Shown: one piece after another, positions 17,127 to 26,952 of the stretch
How positions within the stretch are numbered: the stretch's first letter is position 1
How the letters are laid out: each line of letters begins with the position of its first letter
Assembly: GCF_019455445.1 (NCBI RefSeq)
Contig: NZ_JAHWUS010000004.1
Span: forward strand, 62,001 to 126,000
DNA length: 64,000 nt
DNA from: Pseudaquidulcibacter saccharophilus
GTDB lineage: Bacteria; Pseudomonadota; Alphaproteobacteria; Caulobacterales; Aquidulcibacteraceae
Direction of reading: 5' to 3'
Program-made: the position numbers and the translations under genes
Notes under the pieces: model-generated
Told to the model about the DNA's origin: nothing
Seen by the model: the letters and a program-made list of their open reading frames with translations, nothing else
Database searches by the model: none

Positions 17127-18113
17127 ATGCAGAAATTAATCTTTTCTTCAGACGAATTACCAGCACACTTCAACCCCACAAAAAGGGCGATTGAATGGTC
17201 GAATGCCCTATTACACGGTGGCTATAATGGTGAAGCAATAATTCCTGATAAAGAAATAAGATTTAATGGTCTTGTTGAATTAAGCGCGCCTTCAGGAACA
17301 ATGATTGCCACAAGCAGCGCCAATTCGCTTATACTTAAACGAAATCACGAACATATCGTCCGCGATATGGATGATAGGATAATGCTTTTCTTCAATACCG
17401 GTAAAAGCGATATGCGCGTTGTGCAATTGGGAAAGGAAACTTTCCTTGGGCCCAATGAAGGAATTTTGCTTACACAAGAATTTCCACAAATTCTTGATGG
17501 TTCAAAATCTGGTGAAGTTGTTTGCCTTATATTGCCCCGCGAGCCATATGATGAATGGATAGATTTTGTCGATGATTTCATCGGCACCAAGGGCAGTATA
17601 AATAATTCGCGTTTTCAGCTTTTAAAAAACTATTGTTGTATGCTTGTATGTGAAGCTAATAATTTTACAGATTGTGAAATCAACGCAATCACAAATCATA
17701 TAAGCAAACTTGCTTCTTTTTGGCTTGGAGCAAAAATTATTAAAACTGAACGATCAGAACAAAGCGCTATATCGGCAAGGCGTCTTGCAATAAATCGGAT
17801 AATTAGGCGCAATCTAAATAATGCTGAATTGGATGTTAAGTTTATTGCTCGTAAACTTCAATTATCGCCCCGAATGGTGCAGCATATTTTGACAAAATCT
17901 GGCACTAATTTTATTTCATTATTGCATTTAATTAGACAAAATAGGGCATTAAAAATGCTTTATGATCCTGCTTATGCCGATATGTCATTGGAAAAAATAA
18001 GCTTTTTTTGCGGGTATAATGATTATTCAAATTTTTACAAAAACTTCATCCAGTTCCACAAAACTAGCCCACAAGTATTGCGTGCCAATGAAGCGCTAAA
18101 AACTCTAAAATAA
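17127..18113 (+). CDS. AraC-family transcriptional regulator
   Basis: A regulator of about 328 residues. The C-terminal hundred residues hold the two AraC HTH motifs: LDVKFIARKLQLSPRMVQHIL (first) and SLEKISFFCGYNDYSNFYKNFIQFHKTSPQ (second, with the conserved G-Y and F-x-x-x-F-x-x-x-x-G/T-x-S-P pattern). The N-terminal part resembles the 'AraC-binding-like' sensory domain of proteobacterial regulators. ATG 17127 is preferred to the upstream frame opening. It is divergent from the adhesin gene, about 105 bases away, so control of adhesion is a reasonable guess. Confidence 0.85.
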   Translation: MQKLIFSSDELPAHFNPTKRAIEWSNALLHGGYNGEAIIPDKEIRFNGLVELSAPSGTMIATSSANSLILKRNHEHIVRDMDDRIMLFFNTGKSDMRVVQLGKETFLGPNEGILLTQEFPQILDGSKSGEVVCLILPREPYDEWIDFVDDFIGTKGSINNSRFQLLKNYCCMLVCEANNFTDCEINAITNHISKLASFWLGAKIIKTERSEQSAISARRLAINRIIRRNLNNAELDVKFIARKLQLSPRMVQHILTKSGTNFISLLHLIRQNRALKMLYDPAYADMSLEKISFFCGYNDYSNFYKNFIQFHKTSPQVLRANEALKTLK

Positions 18114-18299
18114 ATAAAAGACGCCACCACTTTCAAGCATTCGTGACGTGATAGTTACTTTACGTCAAATGTTGAAGTCGGGCTTAAGGCGATGCTGGGA
18201 TATAAACTTACTGGATTTATTTGCATAATATAGACAAAGAGAACCATAGTTAATATGCTTGCTCTTTATGGTAAATATATTCTACAATAAAATGCAATA

Positions 18300-18781
18300 A
18301 TTGATGCTTGGCTTATAAGGCAGGGTCGCGAGGCGAGATCATTTAATCCAGTTGAACGACTTTGCTATATTGGTGAAAGAGGGATGGGGGCGCTTGAGTT
18401 CCAGCCAAACATTTTCAATGTTTATGATAAGGCACAAAATTGGAAATTGAAGAGTTGGTAAAACTTGCCAATGAAGTCTTGCATAGTCGCGAAAGCTTGT
18501 ATTGAAATCTCACAGGGGAAGATGATAGAAAAGAATTAGAAAATATAATACGTGTTGTTACTTCGGCGGGCGGAGTCAGGGCAAAAGCAATTTTAGCGTG
18601 GAATCCACAAACAGGGTAGGTGAATGGAGATTATCACCGGCTTTTGATGTTGCCTATGCTTATAATCCATTAGGACAATGGACAAGCCGTGGCCAATTGG
18701 TTTGAATTTTCAGAAATCGCAGGTATTGCAACCACTGAAGCCAAAGCAATAGATAAATATCTTCGAAAACGGCTTAGCTAA
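18300..18781 (+). pseudogene. hipA: Disrupted hipA (HipA-family Ser/Thr kinase toxin)
   Basis: Pieces in shifting frames match HipA. First comes IDAWLIRQGREARSF and NPVERLCYIGERGMGALEF (18300-18412). After a frameshift, EIEELVKLANEVLHSRESLY then a TGA, and SAGGVRAKAILAWNPQTG then a TAG. After another shift, EWRLSPAFDVAYAYNPLGQW. A final piece is EFSEIAGI to TAA at 18781. The start and the catalytic middle are missing and there are at least three frame changes, so it is dead. No HipB antitoxin is visible. The rest of 18114-18299 shows nothing recognisable. Confidence 0.85.
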
Positions 18782-18816
18782 TTATAACGAGCTTGAATGT
18801 AACTATTTCCAAGCTT

Positions 18817-18843
18817 TGAAAGAGGGCGGCAATTAAGCCGCCC
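18817..18843 (-). terminator. Terminator after czcA
   Basis: A 7-bp GC stem (GGGCGGC / GCCGCCC, 18824-18830 and 18837-18843) with a six-base loop lies eight bases past the czcA stop. On the minus strand it is followed by TCTTTC, a modest T-rich tail. Confidence 0.65.
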
Positions 18844-18850
18844 TAATTAA

Positions 18851-21800
18851 TCATGCCTTTCGCAATGTTTTTGCAACAAATGTTGGTAAAACAATAAGTG
18901 TTAAAATCGTTGCGCTTATCAATCCACCAATTACAACGGTTGCGAGTGGTTTTTGCACTTCTGCCCCGGAACCATGCGCGACTGCCATTGGTATAAAGCC
19001 GACGATTGCCACCAATGCAGTGGTCAAAACTGCACGCAGCCGTGATGATACACCTTCAATCACTGCGGTTTGCGGTTCAAGGCCACTTTCAAGTTTTTGA
19101 CGAATGGATTGCATTAAAACCAAGCCATTTAATGTCGCCACACCCGAAACCGCGATAAAACCAACCGCCGCAGAAATGGAAAACGGCATTCCGCGCAACA
19201 GTAATGTTAAGGCCCCACCAACCAATGCCAATGGAACGCAAGCAAATACCAGACCTGCCTCGGCAATTGATCCAAGTGCCATGAAAAGCAAAAGGAAAAT
19301 TAACAACCCGACCACAGGAATTACGATGCGTAGTCTTGCTTCGGCACGTTGTAAGTTTTCAATCTGTCCTCCCCACTCAAGTCGAACGCCGGCGGGGAGT
19401 TGGACTTTTTCACTTACTTGTTTTTTGGCTTCGGTAACAAAACCGCCCAAATCGCGCCCTCTAATATTGGCTTGCACCACCATGCGGCGGCTCCCATTGT
19501 CACGGCTAATTTGGTTCGGGCTATCAATTAAATGTAACTTTGCAACAGAACCCAAATTTATACTTTGTCCGCTTGGTGTCGGCAATGGCATTGAGGAAAG
19601 AATTTCAGGATTGTTTCGTTCATTTTCACCCAAACGGATTGAAACATTAAAGCGTTTGTCACCCTCAAATATTTGCCCAACGGCGCGCCCCCCGATTGCA
19701 GTTGCAACACTTTCGGTAACTTCTCTTGCAGGAATACCATAAGCAGAAGCCGTCAATCTATCAACATTTACCACTAGGGTTTGTTGTCCTCCAATCTGTT
19801 CAATCCGAAGGTCAGATGCACCGTCAATTGAATTTATAACCTTTGAAATTTCATTTGCGGTTTTGGCAATAGTTGTAAAATCCTCACCATAAACTTTGAT
19901 TGCCAAATCCGCACGAACACCTGATATAAGCTCATTAAACCGGAGTTCGATTGGTTGGCTGATTTCATAGTTCATGCCTAATTGTTTATTTGCAAGGGTT
20001 TCGATTTTTTCAATTAATTCCTCTTTTGATAAATTTGGATTTTGCCATTCTTTTTTAGGTTTTAAAATAATAACACCATCAGATAGATTTATAGGCATTG
20101 GATCGGTTGCCGCTTCTGCGGTACCGGTTTTTGCAAAATAACGGTCAACTTCTGAAAGTTTGCTAATTTCCTTTTCCAAATTTGCTTGCATTAAAACAGA
20201 TTGTTCAAGCGAAATCGAAGGGAGCTTTAGGGCAACCATTGCCAAATCCCCTTCATCAAGTTTTGGAATAAATTCACGCCCGAGCATTGAGAATGAGCCA
20301 TAACCAACAATCAATGCGCCAATTGCAACCAGAAAAATCTGGCGCGGACGTTTTATTGACCATGTAATTGCTGGATCAAGCACCAGACGCATTTTTTTAA
20401 TAATAAAGGTCTCATGTTCTTTATCATGATTTTTATAGCCAATTTTCGGTTCGCGCACAAAAATTGCAATCATTGCCGGAATAAAGGTGAAGGAGAAAAT
20501 AAATGCCCCCAAGAGCGCAAGCATAACAGTCGCTGCCATTGGTTGGAACATTTTTCCTTCAACGCCTTCAAGTGTTAATAAAGGTGCATAAACCAAAAGA
20601 ATGATTAATTGTCCGAATAATGTAGGTTTTACCATTGATTTGGCACTATGACTTGCTGCCTCAATCCTTTCAGATATTGATAAAGCACGCCCAAGTATTT
20701 GTGCCTTTTGTGATAGCGCAAGCAATGTTCCTTCAATAACCACGACAGCACCATCGACCAGGAGCCCGAAATCCAAAGCTCCAAGGCTCATTAAATTGCC
20801 GCTTATTTTGAAATAGTGCATCCCAATCACTGCTGCTAAAAACGATAATGGTATCATTAATGCAGTGATAAGCGCCGCGCGAACATTGCCAAGCGCAAAG
20901 AATAAAACCGCAATTACCAATAATGCACCTTCAAGAAGGTTGCGTTCAACGGTTTTAATGGTCGAATTTACCAATATGCTTCGGTCCATAATTGGGGTCG
21001 CCGTGATATTTGGCGGTAGCGACTTTTCCAAGCTCTCAAGCTGCTTACGTGCATCATGTGCAACGGTCCGACTATTGGCCCCCGTTAGCATTAATGCGGT
21101 TCCAATAACAACTTCATGGCCATTTAATGTTGCGGCACCCATCCGTGGTGCTTGACCAATTGCGACATTGGCAATATCGCCAATTTTTAATATTAGTCCG
21201 TTATTAGATTTAATAGGTGTATCAGCAAGATCGTTAATTGACTGCGCCTTACCATCGGCACGGACAATAATTGCTTCGCCAGATTTTTGGATGTAGCCGG
21301 CACCAGCCTGTGTATTGGCGTTTTCAAGTGCGCTTGCCAAATCGGCGAACCCAATATTATATGCCTGCATCTTTGCAACATCTGGGGCTATGACATATTC
21401 TTTAACATAACCGCCGATGGTATCAACTCCCGCAACATCTTTTGTGGTGCGCATATGGGGTGCGACCAACCAATCTTGTAAAGTCCTAAGATAAGTTGCC
21501 TTTTGTACCGGTGTCGAAAGTAATTCTCCTTCGGGAGTTAAGTAATCATTCTGATTTTGCCATCCTGCTGTGCCTGATTTTATGTCATTGGCACTTTTTG
21601 GGGGGGCGAAATCAAGCGTCCACATAAAAATTTCACCCAATCCGGTTGTTATTGGGGCTAGTTTTGGCTCCGCATCGGGGGGCAAATTTTCTTTGGCTTG
21701 ACTAATTCTTTCATTTATCTGATTTCGCGCAAAGTAAATGTCGGTATTTTCTTTGAACACCGCGATAACTTGCGAGAAACCGTTTCTAGAAAGCGATCTG

Positions 21801-22045
21801 GTGCTTTCAAGCCCGACAATACCCTGTAACGATGTTTCCAAAGGATATGTTACTTGCTTTTCAATTTGCTCCGGTGACAATGATGGCGCATTTGTGGTTA
21901 TTCTTACTTGTTTATTTGTTATATCTGGCGTGGCATCAATAGGTAATTTGGATAATTGAAACAAGCCAAATCCAGCAATCGCTGCGACAAGTATTATTAT
22001 AAAAGCGCGGAATTTAACCGAAAGGTCGATGATTTTATCAAACAT
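18851..22045 (-). CDS. czcA: Heavy-metal efflux RND pump, CzcA family
   Basis: The inner-membrane proton-driven pump of a tripartite metal exporter, 1064 residues with the usual 12 transmembrane helices and two large periplasmic loops. The fourth-helix motif GALDFGLLVDGAVVVIEGTL has the acidic residues that define the divalent-cation (Co/Zn/Cd) subgroup. The N-terminus FRAFIIILVAAIAGFGLFQLSKLPIDATPDITNKQV and the REFIPKLDEGDLAM block are also typical. It is last in the order czcC-czcB-czcA, 12 bases after czcB. The neighbouring P-type ATPase and MerR regulator support zinc, cadmium or cobalt as substrate. Confidence 0.95.
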   Translation of the reverse strand: MFDKIIDLSVKFRAFIIILVAAIAGFGLFQLSKLPIDATPDITNKQVRITTNAPSLSPEQIEKQVTYPLETSLQGIVGLESTRSLSRNGFSQVIAVFKENTDIYFARNQINERISQAKENLPPDAEPKLAPITTGLGEIFMWTLDFAPPKSANDIKSGTAGWQNQNDYLTPEGELLSTPVQKATYLRTLQDWLVAPHMRTTKDVAGVDTIGGYVKEYVIAPDVAKMQAYNIGFADLASALENANTQAGAGYIQKSGEAIIVRADGKAQSINDLADTPIKSNNGLILKIGDIANVAIGQAPRMGAATLNGHEVVIGTALMLTGANSRTVAHDARKQLESLEKSLPPNITATPIMDRSILVNSTIKTVERNLLEGALLVIAVLFFALGNVRAALITALMIPLSFLAAVIGMHYFKISGNLMSLGALDFGLLVDGAVVVIEGTLLALSQKAQILGRALSISERIEAASHSAKSMVKPTLFGQLIILLVYAPLLTLEGVEGKMFQPMAATVMLALLGAFIFSFTFIPAMIAIFVREPKIGYKNHDKEHETFIIKKMRLVLDPAITWSIKRPRQIFLVAIGALIVGYGSFSMLGREFIPKLDEGDLAMVALKLPSISLEQSVLMQANLEKEISKLSEVDRYFAKTGTAEAATDPMPINLSDGVIILKPKKEWQNPNLSKEELIEKIETLANKQLGMNYEISQPIELRFNELISGVRADLAIKVYGEDFTTIAKTANEISKVINSIDGASDLRIEQIGGQQTLVVNVDRLTASAYGIPAREVTESVATAIGGRAVGQIFEGDKRFNVSIRLGENERNNPEILSSMPLPTPSGQSINLGSVAKLHLIDSPNQISRDNGSRRMVVQANIRGRDLGGFVTEAKKQVSEKVQLPAGVRLEWGGQIENLQRAEARLRIVIPVVGLLIFLLLFMALGSIAEAGLVFACVPLALVGGALTLLLRGMPFSISAAVGFIAVSGVATLNGLVLMQSIRQKLESGLEPQTAVIEGVSSRLRAVLTTALVAIVGFIPMAVAHGSGAEVQKPLATVVIGGLISATILTLIVLPTFVAKTLRKA

Positions 22046-22057
22046 GTTTTGCCCTTC

Positions 22058-23248
22058 CTATTCTTCTTCCAATTCGCTTTTTGCGAGTTGGGACTTTAAT
22101 AAAAATGCGTTTTTAATTACGATGATTTCATCGCCTTTAAGACCACTTATGATTTCCGTTTGCCCACTGAAACTATTGCCAATAATCACAGAAACTGCGC
22201 GATAGCCTTTGTCTGTTTTAACAAAGACTTTCTTTGCGTCACCAATGGAATTAATTGCATCGTTTGGTACAATAGGGCGTAGGTTTTGAGCGCCATTTTG
22301 CAATATAATTTGTGCATTAATAACTGTACCAACCGCAAGGTTTGCGCCGTCAATTTTGGCACGAATTATTGCGCTGTTTGCGCCAGCTTCAGCACCCGGT
22401 GCGATTGCCTTTATTGTTGCGTTTAGCTGTTTTCCATCATTTGTTTCAATATTTACGCTTTGCCCAATTGCAACTTTCTCCAATAGGTTCGGGGCAATCT
22501 GAAACACTGCTTCGGTATTATCAACATTGGTAATTTCACCTGCTATTGTGCCTTGCGGCACAAATCCGCCAACTGAAATAGGCATGTTATTTACAATGCC
22601 TGTAATAGGCGTACGGATGATAATTGCGCCATTTGCACTTGGTGCGCCTGCAGCACCTATTTTTGCTCTTGCCGCGCTGGCATATGCTGATTGGGATGCA
22701 ACATTTGCATTTGCACTAACTGAATTTGCAAGCGAATTTTCCAATTCGCGTCGTGAGATTACGCCTTTTGAATAAAGAAATTTATCAGAAGCATACGCAA
22801 CTTTCGCTGCATTAGCGGCCGCACTTGCCATATTTACATTTGCGTTGGCAGCGTGAGCATCGGCAACAATTCCTGCCCCTTCGGCACTAATAATTTCAAA
22901 AAGTGGTGCCCCTTTGTTGACCAATGATCCCGCTGCAACATAGACACGCGAAACACGACCAGAAATTGGCGCACCAACCATTATTTTTGCTTCCGGTGCC
23001 GCCATAATTCGCCCCAAAATGCGGATTTCATTTCCGGTTCCGAAATTAACTTTTGCGGTTTCAATACCGGCTGCTTTTGCGTCATTGTCATTAATTTCAA
23101 CAATGTCACTTGGTTCTTGTCTTTCTTCTGTTTTGTTGTTTTTTTCTGTTGCTGTCTCGGTTTTTGGGTTGCTTTTCGGAAGCATATAACCTGCTCCCAA
23201 AGCAGAAATGACGGCAATAATGCTTATAATATATGATTTATTTTTCAT
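22058..23248 (-). CDS. czcB: Efflux periplasmic adaptor subunit, CzcB family
   Basis: The membrane-fusion protein linking the RND pump to the outer-membrane channel, about 396 residues. An N-terminal anchor (IISIIAVISALGAGYMLPKSN) is followed by the lipoyl/barrel-sandwich halves (VGAPISGRVSRVYVAAGSLVNKGAPLFEI, about 90-118, and IIIRTPITGIVNNMPISVGG), an alpha-hairpin rich in Ala/Asn, and a beta-barrel domain. ATG 23248 has GAGGTG five bases upstream and overlaps the czcC end by 11 bases; the longer frame is not needed. No His-rich N-terminal extension of the Cupriavidus CzcB kind is present. Confidence 0.93.
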   Translation of the reverse strand: MKNKSYIISIIAVISALGAGYMLPKSNPKTETATEKNNKTEERQEPSDIVEINDNDAKAAGIETAKVNFGTGNEIRILGRIMAAPEAKIMVGAPISGRVSRVYVAAGSLVNKGAPLFEIISAEGAGIVADAHAANANVNMASAAANAAKVAYASDKFLYSKGVISRRELENSLANSVSANANVASQSAYASAARAKIGAAGAPSANGAIIIRTPITGIVNNMPISVGGFVPQGTIAGEITNVDNTEAVFQIAPNLLEKVAIGQSVNIETNDGKQLNATIKAIAPGAEAGANSAIIRAKIDGANLAVGTVINAQIILQNGAQNLRPIVPNDAINSIGDAKKVFVKTDKGYRAVSVIIGNSFSGQTEIISGLKGDEIIVIKNAFLLKSQLAKSELEEE

Positions 23249-24488
23249 TTGACACCTCAAATGGAAGGCGGTTTTCAATATAAGAGAGCTCTATTTCGGC
23301 GCGGGAGCGTTCAAACTTCGCAAGGCGTAATTTATCTTTGGTGGCGAATAATTCGTTTCTTGCTGCTTGCACTTCTATAAGGCTGATTTTTCCCGCCTTA
23401 AGTCCGATTTTTGATAAATCGTAAACTTCCTGAAGCGGGGTTATGCTTACATTTAATTGAGCAATCTCACGGGTAGATGAATTTATTTTGGCGATAAGCG
23501 ACAGTCTTTGTGCTTCGATATTCCTAGTAAAACTATCAATTGCTATATCATTGGCATTAGCTTGTGCTTTTCTTTGCGCTAAAATCGCTTGATTTTTATA
23601 GCCTAGCGGCAGGGTCATGCTTAAGCCGCCCACCATGCTAAAGGCGTCATTGGCTGCTAAATGTTTTGCCCCTAAGTACGCGCCAATATTTGGTTTGCTG
23701 TCTATCTTTGCAAGTTCAATTGCAGCCTTGCCACTCTTTTGTTTTGACAAAAGCAATTGATAATTAACGTTTTGGGAAATATCAAAAGTGCCAAAACTTG
23801 GCATTTTTTCCATGAATAATTTTTGCGATTTTATTGTGCCATTATATTGGGCGATTACCGCAAGGTTGTTTTTGGAATTATTGATTGAATTCTGGGTTTG
23901 TAATTTTGCAATTTCTGCTTTTTTCAGATCAGATTGCGCCTGCAATTGCCGAAGTTTTGGCTCGCGTCCACCATCAACTAAAAGAGTGATAAACATCAAA
24001 TCATCTTTAGCGGCGTTAATTTTTTCATCATCAAGATTAGATTGATAATTTGCATTTTCAAATTCAAGCCATAAAAGTGCAAGGTCTTTTATATATTCTT
24101 GCTTTTTGACCGCTATTTCTTGCTTTGAGCTTTGGGCAAGTGATTTTGCATAATTTATATTTGCCTGTTTACGACCAAAAAGTTGCAAATCTTGTGAAAT
24201 TTGCAATGTAGTTTCGGCGGCTTCAAAGCCTTTATAATTTGATGACCCAAAAATATTTTCAACTCCCAGTGAAATAACGGGAGTTGGGCGCATCCCGGCA
24301 ATTCTTACATCTATTTCAATTGCTGTTGCGATAGCGTTTAATTGTGCATTGATTGGCAGGTTTTCAAAATTTTCTACCAACTCTTTGAAACCAATTGTAT
24401 CTTGTGCATGCAATGGTTGTGGTTGCGAGATTGCAAATAGCAATAACGCACAGCTGCCAAAGGCAGCATAATAATTATTATTTGTCAT
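23238..24488 (-). CDS. czcC: Outer-membrane efflux protein, CzcC/TolC family
   Basis: The outer-membrane channel of the metal exporter, 416 residues with a signal peptide (SCALLLFAISQPQPLHA). Two OEP repeats rich in coiled-coil heptads follow, with the AAETTLQISQDLQLFGRKQANI motif characteristic of CzcC near residue 85. It is the first of the three efflux genes and overlaps czcB. A small exported protein gene lies 45 bases upstream. Confidence 0.9.
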   Translation of the reverse strand: MTNNNYYAAFGSCALLLFAISQPQPLHAQDTIGFKELVENFENLPINAQLNAIATAIEIDVRIAGMRPTPVISLGVENIFGSSNYKGFEAAETTLQISQDLQLFGRKQANINYAKSLAQSSKQEIAVKKQEYIKDLALLWLEFENANYQSNLDDEKINAAKDDLMFITLLVDGGREPKLRQLQAQSDLKKAEIAKLQTQNSINNSKNNLAVIAQYNGTIKSQKLFMEKMPSFGTFDISQNVNYQLLLSKQKSGKAAIELAKIDSKPNIGAYLGAKHLAANDAFSMVGGLSMTLPLGYKNQAILAQRKAQANANDIAIDSFTRNIEAQRLSLIAKINSSTREIAQLNVSITPLQEVYDLSKIGLKAGKISLIEVQAARNELFATKDKLRLAKFERSRAEIELSYIENRLPFEVSNEK

Positions 24489-24533
24489 GATTTATCCGTT
24501 AATTGTTTGGTTTAATTATAAAAAAACAAACAA

Positions 24534-24887
24534 TTAAGCGCGCGGGGGACGGTTCAACCGCGATGACAAATTATATGATTGTGGCGCAATATAAATTGGC
24601 TTTATAGTTTCAATACGCAATTGTGGTTTTACATCAATTGAAACGGTTTCATAGAAACTATTGTTAATATGATGGCATGCAGAATGAAAACAAATAGCCC
24701 CAATATGGCCTGTTTTATAAGTAGGTTCATCAGCATGGGGAGTTTCAATTAATTGCACATGGTCAGGTGGTGCATTGAATAATTCTTCTGCATGCACATC
24801 AGCTGTCGAAAGAACCGAAAATAGCAACGACACTGCCATAAAAATGGCAGCCAAAATGTTCATACTATTCTTCGTTTTCATTGTCAT
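24534..24887 (-). CDS. Small exported metal-resistance-associated protein
   Basis: A 117-residue protein with a signal peptide (NILAAIFMAVSLLFSVLSTADVHA). The mature part is short, His/Cys-bearing and ends in a proline/arginine tail (NRPPRA). The cluster CFHSACHH could bind a soft metal ion. Its place directly before czcC resembles the small CzcI/CzcE-like proteins of other metal-efflux loci, but I see no firm sequence match. ATG 24887 is my choice; the neighbouring TTG and ATG are possible and no strong ribosome site is present. Confidence 0.6.
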   Translation of the reverse strand: MTMKTKNSMNILAAIFMAVSLLFSVLSTADVHAEELFNAPPDHVQLIETPHADEPTYKTGHIGAICFHSACHHINNSFYETVSIDVKPQLRIETIKPIYIAPQSYNLSSRLNRPPRA

Positions 24888-24921
24888 CAATTTAGCCTAT
24901 GTGCTCTATATTGCAATTTTG

Positions 24922-26880
24922 TTAATTACTAAAGCGCATTTTTTGAATTCTTACTGCATTAAAAATTGCGATTAATGCGACACCAACATCGGCAAAAACG
25001 GCTTCCCACATTGATGCCATACCGCCAGCGCCCAAAATAAGAACTATTATTTTTATGCCAAATGCAAAGGCGATATTTTGCCATACGACGTTTTTGGTTG
25101 CTTTTGAAATTGCAATTGCCGTGGCGATTTTTGACGGTTGATCGGTTTGTATTATTACATCGGCGGTTTCAATTGCGGCATCGGCACCAAGTCCGCCCAT
25201 TGCAATGCCGACATCTGCAAGTGCAAGGGCGGGGGCGTCGTTTATTCCATCGCCAACAAACGCAATAATCCGCGATTTATCTTGTTTTAACTCTTCAATT
25301 TTTTTGACTTTATCTTCTGGCAATAAATCACCAAACGCATTATTGATTCCAATCCGTGTTGCGACTTCTTTGGTAATTGCGCTTTTATCGCCGCTTAGAA
25401 CAAAAATATCTTTCAAGCCAAGCTTTGTTAAACTGGCAATTGCCGATTTTGCATCTTCCTTTGGTGCATCGGCAACAATTACATAACCTGCAAACTGGTT
25501 ATCAATTGCCATCAAAACAATTGATTGCACAATTTCATCAATTTCTTTTGGGTATTCAACGCCGAATTTTTTAAGAAGTTTGCCATTGCCAACCAAAATT
25601 TCTTTGCCTTTAACTTGACCTTGCAAGCCATGCCCCGAAATTTCGTTAACTTTATTAACTTCAGATACGGTAACTTTCCCTTTTGCATAGTCTACGATTG
25701 CCTTGGCGATTGGGTGGGTTGATTTATGTTCAATGGTGCAAAGAATTGACAAAAACTCGGCTTCATTCATTTGGGTTTTTATTTCACGAACCGCAAAAAC
25801 CCCTTCTGTAAGAGTGCCGGTTTTATCAAGCACAAGGGTATTTAGTTTGACCATTAAATCAAGATAATTACCACCTTTGAATAAAATTCCATTTTTTGAA
25901 CCTGCGCCAATTCCGCCAAAATAACCTAATGGAATTGAAATTACCAAGGCGCACGGGCAAGAAATCACCAAAAACACCAATGCGCGGTAAAGCCAATCAT
26001 TAAACACATAGTCGGCCATAAAAAATTTCGGCGAAATCACCAAAGCAAGCGCCAAAAAGAACACGATTGGCGTATAAATTTTTGCAAATTTACGAATAAA
26101 TAATTCGGTTGGTGCTTTTCGCGTGGCTGCGTTTTCAACTAATTCAATTATTCGCGAAATTGAACTATCGGCAAATTTCTTCGTAACCTTAAGCTCGATT
26201 ACATTATTAAGATTTATCATTCCTGCCAAAAGACTTTCGCCTTTTTTGATTTGTCGAGGCACAGATTCACCAGTTAAAGCGATTGAATTAAAACTTCCAT
26301 TTTCGCTTAATAATTCGCCATCAAGTGGGACTTTTTCACCTGCTAAAACTTGAACAATATCATTAATTGCAACTTCATTTGGGTTTGTTTCTATCACGGC
26401 ATTATCTTGCAAAACCCTTGCAATTTGTGGGCGCACATCAAGCAGCGATTTAATGTCACCCTTTGCTTTATTAATCGCAGCATTTTGGAATAATTCACCG
26501 ATTGCATAAAAAAGCATTACTGCAACGCCTTCGGCATATTGCCCAAGTGCAAACGCGCCGATTGTGGCGACGCTCATTAAGGTGAATTCATTGAAAAAGT
26601 CACGCTTAAGTGCCGCTTCAAACCCTTCGCGCATAACTGGAAAGCCAACCGTAAGATAGGCAATGGAATACCAGATTAAAGAAATATTTTTATTGAAAAT
26701 GGTAAACTTGAAAATATGTTCAAATATTATTCCTAGCAATAGTAGCAAAAAACTAATAGCCGCAAGGGTATAAGGGGTTTTCCCCTGTGAGCTATCATGA
26801 TTGTGGTCGTCATTTATATGGTTTTCACCATCTTGTTTAACGTTACTTTTGCAAATTTCATCATCGCAACAGTTTGCCAT
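24922..26880 (-). CDS. zntA: Zn/Cd/Pb-translocating P1B-type ATPase
   Basis: A 652-residue inner-membrane metal exporter. The metal-binding CPC lies in FLVISCPCALVISIPLGYFGG (about residue 312) and the phosphorylated Asp in LVLDKTGTLTEG (about 351). The HP locus is IEHKSTHPIAKAIV, and the hinge GDGINDAPALALADVGIAMG lies near 570. Instead of a full N-terminal HMA domain there is a short Cys/His-rich leader (NCCDDEICKSN, then DDHNHD). The promoter carries a MerR-type 19-bp spacer, and the merR gene is divergent. Zinc or cadmium export is most likely; the metal is inferred from family and regulator. Confidence 0.93.
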   Translation of the reverse strand: MANCCDDEICKSNVKQDGENHINDDHNHDSSQGKTPYTLAAISFLLLLLGIIFEHIFKFTIFNKNISLIWYSIAYLTVGFPVMREGFEAALKRDFFNEFTLMSVATIGAFALGQYAEGVAVMLFYAIGELFQNAAINKAKGDIKSLLDVRPQIARVLQDNAVIETNPNEVAINDIVQVLAGEKVPLDGELLSENGSFNSIALTGESVPRQIKKGESLLAGMINLNNVIELKVTKKFADSSISRIIELVENAATRKAPTELFIRKFAKIYTPIVFFLALALVISPKFFMADYVFNDWLYRALVFLVISCPCALVISIPLGYFGGIGAGSKNGILFKGGNYLDLMVKLNTLVLDKTGTLTEGVFAVREIKTQMNEAEFLSILCTIEHKSTHPIAKAIVDYAKGKVTVSEVNKVNEISGHGLQGQVKGKEILVGNGKLLKKFGVEYPKEIDEIVQSIVLMAIDNQFAGYVIVADAPKEDAKSAIASLTKLGLKDIFVLSGDKSAITKEVATRIGINNAFGDLLPEDKVKKIEELKQDKSRIIAFVGDGINDAPALALADVGIAMGGLGADAAIETADVIIQTDQPSKIATAIAISKATKNVVWQNIAFAFGIKIIVLILGAGGMASMWEAVFADVGVALIAIFNAVRIQKMRFSN

Positions 26881-26906
26881 TATAATTGCCTTTTAAGTTT
26901 TTTGGC

Positions 26907-26937
26907 TTTATAAACCCTGAAGTGAATATAGGGTCAA
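26907..26937 (-). promoter_or_regulatory. MerR-type promoter/operator of the P1B ATPase gene
   Basis: On the minus strand, -35 TTGACC (26932-26937) and -10 TATAAA (26907-26912) are separated by 19 bases instead of 17. That is the distinctive over-long spacer that MerR regulators untwist. The spacer contains a dyad, ACCCT ... AGGGT (26914-26934). The divergent merR gene starts 16 bases beyond the -35. Confidence 0.88.
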
Positions 26938-26952
26938 TTAAGGATTTGCAGC

